29,861 bases of DNA, taken from IMG/VR virus record IMGVR_UViG_3300048587_000356, positions 1 to 29,861 of that record; one strand, given 5' to 3'. This DNA is from a virus. The position numbers and the translations under genes are program-made. The notes beneath the pieces were generated by a model. That model did no database searches, was not told the origin of the DNA, and saw nothing but the letters and a program-made list of their open reading frames with translations. Shown here piece after piece: positions 7,763-14,435 of the stretch (within the stretch, counting starts at the first letter, position 1; every line of letters begins with the position of its first letter).

Positions 7763-8134
7763 ATGCCGCCGGAGTACACACTGCCTCAGATCGACACATC
7801 TCGGCACGCCCAGCCCACAAGCAAGAGCAGCCCAAAGGCTTCGCGGGACCTTGATCCGCCGGCCAGCCTGCTCACCGTCTGGCTGACATCGAATGCCAGG
7901 GAATGGGCGGCTATCCGCATAGCGTGCTTGTTGTTCACGCTGGCTTGTTTCGCCGGCCTTCTCATCACGAGCATGGCCCCTCAGTCGAGGGGGGCCGACC
8001 CGGCGTGGTGGGCTGGATTCTGGGTGTCTTCGGGCGCGAAAGCGGTCATCGTGGCTGCTGTCGCCCGATCGTTCCAGCTTTTCGCGCTCGCCAAGGCATC
8101 GACGATCGCAGGTGCTGACCGGGGCGATGCTTAA
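7763..8134 (+). CDS. Two-TM membrane protein inserted against the tail operon (moron candidate)
   Basis: A 123-residue protein on the strand opposite to the surrounding tail genes. ATG 7763 is preferred because GGAG lies nine bases upstream; an in-frame TTG at 7730 is an alternative. The polar N-terminal 45 residues are followed by a hydrophobic segment at about 55-75 (IRIACLLFTLACFAGLLITS) and a second, weaker one at about 87-115 (WWAGFWVSSGAKAVIVAAVA). Base composition is visibly less GC-rich than its neighbours. Its TAA overlaps the tape-measure TAA in a TTAA palindrome. Placement, orientation and composition fit a cargo gene such as a superinfection-exclusion or host-modifying membrane protein, but nothing in the sequence proves a role. 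Only a weak promoter-like pair (TTGCTG at 7686, CATGAT at 7709, 17-base spacer) is seen upstream. Confidence 0.65.
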   Translation: MPPEYTLPQIDTSRHAQPTSKSSPKASRDLDPPASLLTVWLTSNAREWAAIRIACLLFTLACFAGLLITSMAPQSRGADPAWWAGFWVSSGAKAVIVAAVARSFQLFALAKASTIAGADRGDA

Positions 8135-10167
8135 GGCGGATTTCCGATCCGAGCCGGTGCCGGCGCGGGAGCCGGGGGTACGCGAGGCTTCACGGCCTGC
8201 GCGGCCGCCCTCTGGTCGGCGGCCGCCTCTTTGAAATCGCGGGCGCCAGCCCGGATGTCCTCAAGGGCCTGCGCGGCCGCCTGAAGGACGGCCTCGGGAG
8301 TGAACGACCCTCCGAGTTCGAGGCCGTTGGAATACATGCTGTGACTGCCCGGGGCGACTTTGTGCTCCTCCATCCATCGCCTGCCTCGCTCTGTCCCTCC
8401 TAGGCGTTGGGCCAGTTCGGCGCCGATCAACTGCGTTTCCAGCTGTTCGGCACGATTCCCCGCCCCCATCCCCTGCTTGATCAACGTCGACAGCCCGTCC
8501 CATGGGAGTTCCGGCGTGTCTTTGACGCGACTGGAGATGATCGTTTCTTGCGCCCGACGGCGGATTGCCGCCAGCGACACGCCACGCGATCCAGCCTCTA
8601 ACTGCGCCCGCTGAATGCTGCTCTCCTGGATCTGCTTCGCGCCCTCCTCGGACGACTTGTAAGCGGCGATGTCGGCGTTGATCGTGTCGTCCGTAACTCC
8701 GGCCATTTCGGCGTCTACACGGGCGAAGCCTTGACCGCGAATGCCCGCGCTCAGCGCGGTCCGGATGCCGCCGAATTCGCGGATGTCCGTGAAGTACTCT
8801 GAGAGAAACTGGCCTTCGTCGCCGGACGCCTCGGCAGCCTTGCCGACGGCCGCGACCTGTTCGCGAAAGCTCATATCCTTTTTGATCCCGAGAGCCTGCA
8901 TCTTCGCGGGGTCTGCGCGGATCTTGCGGAGCCCCCTGAGCAGAGATCGCCCGTAGGTCGCCGCCTCGTCGGGATCGCGTTCGGCCATGGCGCGGATGAG
9001 AGGCACTGCCTCCTCGACGCTCTTGATGTCGCCGCCATCGCTCACCTCTTCCTGGATGACCTTCGTGATCTGCCCCACGAGCGGGCCTGTCTTGCCGGGG
9101 GCCATCTGGAGGCCCTTGAAGACCTTGCCGAACGAGGTCATCAGGTCGGCGTTCGTGGCGTTCTCCGGGGCTTTCGCCAGGATCGCGCCCATCAGCCTCA
9201 TGGGCTCCTCGATGGGGATGCCCTGCGATGCGGAGAACGAGGCGACCCGCTGCTGGAGGTCGGTGGCGCGATCCTGGCTGATCTTATGGAGCTTGGGGTC
9301 GTCGCCGATCAGGGCGCCGGCCTGGGCCTGGAACGCAAGCTGCCCTTGCCTCCAGTCTTCGGGGCTCACGCCGGCCTGTGCCGCCTCGCCCGCCTGCTTT
9401 GCGCTGAACAGGACGGTCGGCGCGTTGCCGGTCAAGGCGGCGACTTCGCGGTCTTTATTGCGGGCCTCTTCGCCTATCCGGACGAGTTCTTGGAGGTGTT
9501 GGGTCGACTCGCGGATGGACTGCTCCACGGCCGCGAACGTCGATCTCGCCACCAGGCCGGCGGCCGTATAGGCTCGCGTCAATGCAGCGGTCCAGCCCTT
9601 GGCGAGCCCGACCGTCCCGTCGAACGATCGTTTCTCCTCGCGCCATCGACGCTGAGCTTCGGCGGTCAATCGGCGGCTCGCGGCGACCGATTCCCGGTCG
9701 GATTCCCTCTGGGCCCGCTTCGCCTCGGCCGCAAGCCGTCGCCCTTCGGCGAACGCTTCTTTCTCGATCCGCTTCGACTCCGCGACCTGTTCGCGGACGG
9801 AGTCCAAGATCGCCTTGGCGGCCTTCTTTCGAACTTCGGCCGTCGCCTTCGCCTCTTCGGCGAGTTCCTTTTGCGCCGCCCTGTCGGCCTTCCGGATCGA
9901 GGCGGCCTGATCGGCGACCGACTTCTGCGCATCCTTGATGATCTTGGCCGCGTACTGCGCGGCGTCGGACTTAGCTTTCTCGGTCGACTTCGCGGCCGTC
10001 GCCTTCGCCTTCTCCGCGGCGACGACGGTCGCCTCGGTCGACTTGGCAGCCGCAGCTGCCTTCCTTTGGCCTTCCAGTTCCGCCGCCCAGAACGCCGCCG
10101 CCTTGGCTTTCGCCTCAGCGTCGTCGCGGGTGACCTTGATGATGAGTTCGCGCAGCGCGTCGGCCAT
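8131..10167 (-). CDS. Tail tape measure protein
   Basis: A 678-residue protein beginning one base after the stop of the tail-chaperone frame, the standard place for a tape measure gene. Residues about 10-190 are an extended Ala/Lys/Glu-rich coiled coil (KAKAAAFWAAELEGQRKAAAA, AEEAKATAEVRKKAAKAI). The middle part contains helices with glycines (LVGQITKVIQEEVSDGGDI), as in TP901/phage minor tail families. The C-terminus is an Ala/Pro tail (VPPAPAPAPA). It would occupy the tail lumen, set tail length and interact with the chaperones. By the usual rule of about 0.15 nm per residue the tail would be near 100 nm (inference). No lysozyme or peptidase motif is seen in it. Confidence 0.88.
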   Translation of the reverse strand: MADALRELIIKVTRDDAEAKAKAAAFWAAELEGQRKAAAAAKSTEATVVAAEKAKATAAKSTEKAKSDAAQYAAKIIKDAQKSVADQAASIRKADRAAQKELAEEAKATAEVRKKAAKAILDSVREQVAESKRIEKEAFAEGRRLAAEAKRAQRESDRESVAASRRLTAEAQRRWREEKRSFDGTVGLAKGWTAALTRAYTAAGLVARSTFAAVEQSIRESTQHLQELVRIGEEARNKDREVAALTGNAPTVLFSAKQAGEAAQAGVSPEDWRQGQLAFQAQAGALIGDDPKLHKISQDRATDLQQRVASFSASQGIPIEEPMRLMGAILAKAPENATNADLMTSFGKVFKGLQMAPGKTGPLVGQITKVIQEEVSDGGDIKSVEEAVPLIRAMAERDPDEAATYGRSLLRGLRKIRADPAKMQALGIKKDMSFREQVAAVGKAAEASGDEGQFLSEYFTDIREFGGIRTALSAGIRGQGFARVDAEMAGVTDDTINADIAAYKSSEEGAKQIQESSIQRAQLEAGSRGVSLAAIRRRAQETIISSRVKDTPELPWDGLSTLIKQGMGAGNRAEQLETQLIGAELAQRLGGTERGRRWMEEHKVAPGSHSMYSNGLELGGSFTPEAVLQAAAQALEDIRAGARDFKEAAADQRAAAQAVKPRVPPAPAPAPARIGNPP

Positions 10168-10168
10168 A

Positions 10169-10348
10169 TCAGACGAGGCTCCTCAACATCTTGGCGGACT
10201 TGGCGACCTTCTGCTGCTCGACGTAGTCGTCAACCCATTCGCCGGGAGGGATGGCCCTGCCGGTCTTGACGAGCACTTCGGCGACATCCAAGGCGTCGAT
10301 CAGCGGCATCTCGCGGGTGATCCCGTTGGCGACGAGCGTGGCTCTCAA
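10169..10348 (-). CDS. Tail assembly chaperone, downstream (T) frame
   Basis: This frame encodes VTRWLRATL... to ...KSAKMLRSLV and ends one base before the tape measure start. It could be translated from TTG 10348, whose last bases overlap the stop of the upstream frame (TTGA), giving 59 residues. More likely it is reached by a -1 ribosomal frameshift at CCCAAAA (10369 to 10363), giving a fusion of 134 residues of the upstream frame plus 64 of this one, about 198 in total. This is the gpG/gpGT layout of lambda-like and many other siphoviruses, where both products coat the tape measure during tail assembly. The recognisable protein pattern of this frame begins just at the slippery site, while upstream of it the frame is arginine-rich nonsense. 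Confidence 0.7.
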   Translation of the reverse strand: MRATLVANGITREMPLIDALDVAEVLVKTGRAIPPGEWVDDYVEQQKVAKSAKMLRSLV

Positions 10349-10764
10349 CCAACGGGTGACGCTTTTGGGACGCTGACGCCCTGAATGGCCAGCAGGATAT
10401 CGCGCCACATGGTGGTCAGCCCTTCGTCGCCCATCTCCATTGGCAGGAGATCGGCGAGCATGTCGTCGGTCAGGTCGTAGTTCGCCAGGAGCAGTTCCGC
10501 CGCGACGCGGAGCTTCGCATCGAGCCGATCGCCCGGGTCGACCTCCAGGGCGCCGAGGACGAGGTCGATGTCCCGGTCTCGCTCGGGGCCGTAGGTCACA
10601 CGTCCCTTGGCGACGATCTTCCCGTCGTCGTCCCGCCCCGGGAAGAACCGATATCGGAACTCCGGGAGCGCCCATTCCTGGCCGTCCGCCAGGGCGACGC
10701 GGACGCCCTCATGGAACCCCGGCTTGCGGAGGGCGACCTCGTCCAGCTTCGCGACGTCACTCAT
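10345..10764 (-). CDS. Tail assembly chaperone, upstream (G) frame
   Basis: A 139-residue protein with ATG 10764 overlapping the previous stop as ATGA and a GGAGG ten bases upstream. It lies between the tail tube region and the tape measure, is acidic and mostly helical (DRLDAKLRVAAELLLANYDLTDDMLADLLPM), and includes a beta-type segment FRYRFFPGRDDDGKIVAKGRV. These features fit the G-type tail assembly chaperone. Near its C-terminus, codons CCA AAA preceded by C form a slippery heptamer. Most ribosomes would end at TGA 10345; a minority would continue into the downstream frame. Confidence 0.75.
   Translation of the reverse strand: MSDVAKLDEVALRKPGFHEGVRVALADGQEWALPEFRYRFFPGRDDDGKIVAKGRVTYGPERDRDIDLVLGALEVDPGDRLDAKLRVAAELLLANYDLTDDMLADLLPMEMGDEGLTTMWRDILLAIQGVSVPKASPVG
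10363..10369 (-). promoter_or_regulatory. Slippery heptamer CCCAAAA for -1 frameshift
   Basis: On the minus strand the heptamer reads C CCA AAA in the upstream frame, matching X XXY YYZ. Slipping back one base gives CCC AAA AGC GTC and enters the downstream chaperone frame with no intervening stop. Five codons of the zero frame follow before the zero-frame TGA. The position between tail tube and tape measure is where this recoding is conserved across siphoviruses. Confidence 0.7.
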
Positions 10765-11132
10765 GACCCGAACGCCTCCTTGTTCCCCGCCTCGATCTCG
10801 GCCGCCGTCGGGGCGCCGTCGACCAGGTAGCCGAGCCGGACGCCGTTCTCGCCGTCCTCCCAGCGGTAGCGGTCGCGGCCCGCCAGGCGGTGCCAGGGCG
10901 GGACGAGGTAGGTATCGTGGGGCGACGTCGTGACCAGCGTCTTGCCGGGGATGGCCAGCTTGCGGCCGTGCGCCTGGCCGCCGAGGATCGGCTCGGCGTA
11001 GTCGCAGATGGCGTTGCCCCTGGCGTGGACTCCGGAGCCCCAGCGACCGTCGTCGGGGAGGAGTAAAGCGTCGGGGCGTCGGGCGTCGGGCGCGGCCGGA
11101 GTCGCCTCGACGGGCTTGTCGGTCTTGGCCAT
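10761..11132 (-). CDS. Small tail-region protein, unknown
   Basis: A 123-residue protein between the tail tube and chaperone genes. ATG 11132 is supported by AGGA upstream and by the Arg/His-rich nonsense before it. The N-terminus is a Pro/Ala-rich tether (VEATPAAPDARRPD). The rest contains a compact domain (WGSGVHARGNAICDYAEPILGG..., PGKTLVTTSPHDTYLVPPWHR, YRWEDGENGVRLGYLV). The gene overlaps the chaperone gene by ATGA. I know no family with certainty; it may be a tail tube accessory or an additional chaperone. Confidence 0.6.
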   Translation of the reverse strand: MAKTDKPVEATPAAPDARRPDALLLPDDGRWGSGVHARGNAICDYAEPILGGQAHGRKLAIPGKTLVTTSPHDTYLVPPWHRLAGRDRYRWEDGENGVRLGYLVDGAPTAAEIEAGNKEAFGS

Positions 11133-11137
11133 GGTGG

Positions 11138-11554
11138 TCAGTTCCTGGTGAAGCTGAGGGGGTTGGTCACGCCGTCGGCCGAGTAGGCCATCATGGTCAT
11201 CTGGGCCGACCCGTAGGCCGCGTGGGCGCCGCCGGCCGTGACCTGGCCCGTGACCGTGTTGACGCAGGTGAAGATGATGTCGCCGCCGGTGGCGAGCTTG
11301 GCGTCCTTGTGGGTGGCGGTGAACGTCCCCACGGCGCCCGTGCCGATGCCGAGGAGGGCCGCCTCGTCGCTCACGGTGAGCGTGATCGAGAGGCCGTTCA
11401 TGCTGTTCACGACGACGGTCGGCCATCGCGAGTTGTCGCCGCTGTAGGGCGTCAGCGTCGCGTCGACCGAGAACTGGACGTTGTCGACGTTGGTGATCGT
11501 GGTGGAGCCGTGCTGCACGGCGGTCCAACCCATCTGGAGCTTCGTCGCGGCCAT
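11138..11554 (-). CDS. Major tail tube protein
   Basis: A 138-residue beta-rich, low-charge protein that forms the polymerising tail tube by position: after the terminator-like gene and before the chaperones and tape measure. MAATKLQMGWTAVQHGSTTITNVDNVQFSVDATLTPYSGD is the typical tube start, with a strand, a long loop and a second strand. The central part (LSITLTVSDEAALLGIGTGAVGTFTATHKDAK) and the DIIFTCVNTVT strand fit the single-domain tube fold of siphoviruses. AGGAGG sits before the ATG. No Ig-like decoration domain is present at the C-terminus. Confidence 0.75.
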   Translation of the reverse strand: MAATKLQMGWTAVQHGSTTITNVDNVQFSVDATLTPYSGDNSRWPTVVVNSMNGLSITLTVSDEAALLGIGTGAVGTFTATHKDAKLATGGDIIFTCVNTVTGQVTAGGAHAAYGSAQMTMMAYSADGVTNPLSFTRN

Positions 11555-11576
11555 CGGACGGGCCTCCTATCGTTGG

Positions 11577-12038
11577 TCAGCGGTCGGTGTTGAAGCCCGT
11601 CCACGACGGGACGAGGTAGTCGCACGAGACGGTGGCGCGGACGCGCCGCTCGGGGGCGGAGTCCCGCTCCCAGGTCCAGGCGGAGACGCGGGTCGTGGCG
11701 GGGTGCGTGAGGTCGGCGAGGGCCCGGCCGTTGATCGCGTTCTCGGCGATCGAGAGGAGCCGCCCGGCCTCGCGGTATCGCTCCTCCTCGCCCTCGGCCC
11801 GCGCCATGACGACCAGGGAGAACGTCATCCGGCAGAGCATCGGCCCCGACGACGAGTGGTCGGCGAGCCCGGCGGCCGTGCCTTGGAGCGGCAGGACCGC
11901 CGCCGCGGCGAGGTCGCGCGAGGACTGCCCCCGGACGTCGGGGAGCGCCCCGAGGTACACCTTGTCGAACGCGTTGGTGGCGTCCAGGGCCCGTTTCGCG
12001 GCGGCGAGGACGTCGGCTTCGGCGGCGGTCGCGGGCAT
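11577..12038 (-). CDS. Tail terminator-like protein
   Basis: A 153-residue protein directly before the tail tube gene. N-terminal helix (EADVLAAAKRALDATNAFDKVYLG), a middle strand MTFSLVVMARAEGEE, a helix RYREAGRLLSIAENAING and a final strand pair (RVRATVSCDYLVPS) match the alpha/beta layout of tail terminator (gpU-type) proteins. These form the ring that stops tube growth and joins the head. ATG 12038 overlaps the stop of the 621-residue gene as TGATG. The assignment rests on position and secondary-structure pattern. Confidence 0.6.
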   Translation of the reverse strand: MPATAAEADVLAAAKRALDATNAFDKVYLGALPDVRGQSSRDLAAAAVLPLQGTAAGLADHSSSGPMLCRMTFSLVVMARAEGEEERYREAGRLLSIAENAINGRALADLTHPATTRVSAWTWERDSAPERRVRATVSCDYLVPSWTGFNTDR

Positions 12039-13903
12039 CACCAGTCCTCGGGGTCGGTGGAGATCGCGAGGTCGACGACGGGGGCCGGGCCCGTGGCGTC
12101 GGAGACGGCGGCCACGACGACCGTGTTGCGTTCCTCGCCCGCGTCGTTGTAGGCCCGCACGCCGATGAGGTACGTCGCCCCGTCGACCAGGCCGGAGAGC
12201 GTCGCGGAGTAGGTCCCGGACCGCGTGGGGCCCGCGGGGGTCGTCGCGGCGGGCGAGGCGTAGGAGAGCGGGCCCCCGACGGCCGCGTAGACCCGGTATC
12301 CCGCCGGGGCGTAGCCGCCGGCCGGGGCCGCCCAGGTGACGCGGATCGCGCCGCCCTTGATCGAGATCGCGCCCAGCGCCGTCGGCGGCCCGGGGATGGC
12401 GGTGACGTCGACCCCGGACGCGTCGAGCCGGATCAGGATCTCGGCGTCGAGGTTCTTCTCCTCCCCGCCGAGTTCGGCCGCGGCCCGCACGGCGAATCGG
12501 TAGACGCCGGGGACGCCGAGAGGGTCGGTGCTCCAGAACGTGTCGGTCGTGGTCGCCAGGGCCGTCCCGTAGTCGACGGGCCCGCCCTCGTCGTCGCCGC
12601 CGTAGATCGAGTAGTAGACCGTCGCGACGACTTCGCGGGCGGTCCACGCCGACGCCGCACGCCAGGACTCCGTGGCCCAGACGCCGACGGCGGTCGACGC
12701 CAGTTCGGCCCAGCGGACGGCCTCCTTGGCGTAGATCGCCGCAGAGACGGACGCGGCCGACTCCGAGCCGCCCCACGACTCGCAGGCGTAGACGAAGATG
12801 GGCTCGCCGACGAGCGGAGGGCCGGCGAACGGGTGCGGCGAGCCGAACGGCCACGGCCTCACGTCGAACACGACGGGGGCGACGGCGGCCCCGTAGGCCC
12901 GACCCGCGAACCCCCAGGCGTCGACCGCGTGGACCAGCGTCGATCGGGCCGGGTCGCCCTCGGAGCAACCCCACGCGTCCGACTGCGGCAGGGTCGCCGC
13001 GAGCTGGAAGCCGTCGGCCCCGACGAACGCCTCGACGGCCGCCACGTCGGCGGAGAACCGGGCGAACTCGGACCAGCCGAACGCGTCCCGGGCCGAGATC
13101 GCCGCGGCCGCCCCGGCCGACTCGCCAGACCCGATCGCCTCGACGCCTCGGATCGTCGCGGATACGCCTTCGGGCCCCGGGACGGGCGGGGTGGACCCGC
13201 CGGACGGGCTTCCGATCGAGAGGCTGTCGATCCACGAGCCGGGGCCGTCGGGGACGCCGACGGGCTTGAAGAGCACGGCGTAGCGGCCCGGCCCTGTGAT
13301 GCTGGAGTCCGACGCCGTGGCGACCGTGGCCCCGTTGATCTTGAGGACCAGCCCTGTGCCGCTGACGGCGAAGTCCATCGCGACCGGCGGGGCCACGATC
13401 CACGCCTTGGTCCCGCCCGACGCGAGGGTCGTCTCGACGCCCGCGACCCGCTTCAGGATCATCCACTTGGCCGTGCCGCTCGTCTCGTCGTTGTACGCGA
13501 CCGCGAAGTAGCCGGTGTCGGCCGACGGGTCGACCCGCAGCCCCACGCCGCACTGGGCGTCGGCGAGGAGCGTCACGTCGTCGTCGCCCTGCGTCCACGT
13601 CGCGCGGACGTCCGTCCCGGCGTGGCCGGAGTCGGTGATGTACAGGCTCGCCGCCGGGGTCAGGTCGGCACGCTGGAGCCGCCCGCCGGAGACGGCGAGG
13701 GCCCCGGACGGGTAGCTCGGGTGCTTCGACCACGACCCGGCCCCGCCGCTCGGCGAATGCGACTGGAGGGCCGTCCCGTCGGTGTCGGTGAAGGCGTCGA
13801 AGAGGACGACGCCCGATCCGCCCCCGCCGCCGCCCCCAACCCCGCCGCCGGAGCCGTCCGCGGCCCCCAGGGCTTCGACGGCGTAGATGGTCAGGTCGGC
13901 CAT
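12038..13903 (-). CDS. Large fibre-type structural protein with repeat region and Fn3 domain
   Basis: A 621-residue protein. After a poly-Gly hinge (about residues 17-30), residues 32-215 look like a concanavalin/LamG-type jelly roll (LFDAFTDTDGTALQSHSPSG, GGRLQRADL, GVGLRVDPSADTGYFAVAYND, WIDSLSIG), which often binds glycans. Residues about 245-430 hold degenerate repeats around the pattern [DE]A.GW.E / AVEA / DAWG / ESWG. Residues about 505-610 are a fibronectin-III-like domain (GPPTALGAISIKGGAIRVTWAAPAGGYAPAGYRVY... to ...YLIGVRAYNDAGEE). No catalytic motif is seen. Its place between SGNH fibre and tail terminator makes it part of a fibre block set in the middle of the morphogenesis genes. 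No ribosome binding site is visible. Confidence 0.65.
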   Translation of the reverse strand: MADLTIYAVEALGAADGSGGGVGGGGGGGSGVVLFDAFTDTDGTALQSHSPSGGAGSWSKHPSYPSGALAVSGGRLQRADLTPAASLYITDSGHAGTDVRATWTQGDDDVTLLADAQCGVGLRVDPSADTGYFAVAYNDETSGTAKWMILKRVAGVETTLASGGTKAWIVAPPVAMDFAVSGTGLVLKINGATVATASDSSITGPGRYAVLFKPVGVPDGPGSWIDSLSIGSPSGGSTPPVPGPEGVSATIRGVEAIGSGESAGAAAAISARDAFGWSEFARFSADVAAVEAFVGADGFQLAATLPQSDAWGCSEGDPARSTLVHAVDAWGFAGRAYGAAVAPVVFDVRPWPFGSPHPFAGPPLVGEPIFVYACESWGGSESAASVSAAIYAKEAVRWAELASTAVGVWATESWRAASAWTAREVVATVYYSIYGGDDEGGPVDYGTALATTTDTFWSTDPLGVPGVYRFAVRAAAELGGEEKNLDAEILIRLDASGVDVTAIPGPPTALGAISIKGGAIRVTWAAPAGGYAPAGYRVYAAVGGPLSYASPAATTPAGPTRSGTYSATLSGLVDGATYLIGVRAYNDAGEERNTVVVAAVSDATGPAPVVDLAISTDPEDW

Positions 13904-13919
13904 GAGAGGAGATGTCGCC

Positions 13920-14432
13920 TCAGAGGTCCAGGAACGTCTCGATCGCCAGGACCCTCGCCGTCAGGGCCGCGTTTTCGGTTTCCAGGGCGACGATCCTGTC
14001 GTCTTGATCGAGGATGACCGCCCTCATGGCGTCCCAGGCGTCCTGGAGGTCTCGGATGTCGCCGCCGGTCAGGGCGCCCATCGCCGTGTAGCCGGCCGGT
14101 ATCTCGTCGTCGACCGTCCCCTCGATGGGCTCGGCGATCGTCAGCGTGTCGCCGGCCTTGGCCGTCACGCGGTAGATGCCGACGGCCGCGCCGAGGGTGT
14201 CGAAGATCGTGACGCGGATCGGCCTGTCGGCGACGACGAACCGGCTGGCGTCGGCGAGCACGAGCGACGCATCGCCCGGATCGCGATCAACCTCGACCGT
14301 CGTCGATGCGTAGTTCGGATGCCTGTACCAGTCCCAGGCGGGGAGGACCCCGCCCCCGCCGTCGCCCGGCTCGTACCCCATGGGGTCGTATCCGGGCGGG
14401 TCGTATCCGGGCGGGTCGTAGCTCAGGGCCAT
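13920..14432 (-). CDS. Structural protein with YDPPG repeats and C-terminal coiled coil
   Basis: A 170-residue protein. Residues 5-22 are tandem copies of YDPPG/YDPMG/YEPG-like units. A beta-rich middle (STTVEVDRDPGDASLVLADAS, VADRPIRVTIFDTLGAAVGIYRVTAKAGD) is followed by a C-terminal coiled coil at about 135-170 (DQDDRIVALETENAALTARVLAIETFL). Such a coiled coil is typical of trimeric fibre or attachment proteins. The gene lies 3 bp after the SGNH fibre gene, so the two may form one fibre: a fibre subunit and its connector or adaptor. Function inferred from context only. Confidence 0.6.
   Translation of the reverse strand: MALSYDPPGYDPPGYDPMGYEPGDGGGGVLPAWDWYRHPNYASTTVEVDRDPGDASLVLADASRFVVADRPIRVTIFDTLGAAVGIYRVTAKAGDTLTIAEPIEGTVDDEIPAGYTAMGALTGGDIRDLQDAWDAMRAVILDQDDRIVALETENAALTARVLAIETFLDL
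14371..14420 (-). repeat. Three 15-bp tandem repeats coding YDPPG units
   Basis: Two identical copies of tcgtatccgggcggg at 14386-14400 and 14401-14415 are preceded by a diverged copy at 14371-14385 and followed by a partial unit. In the minus-strand gene they add five residues each, so copy number can change without shifting the frame. Confidence 0.8.
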
Positions 14433-14435
14433 CGC

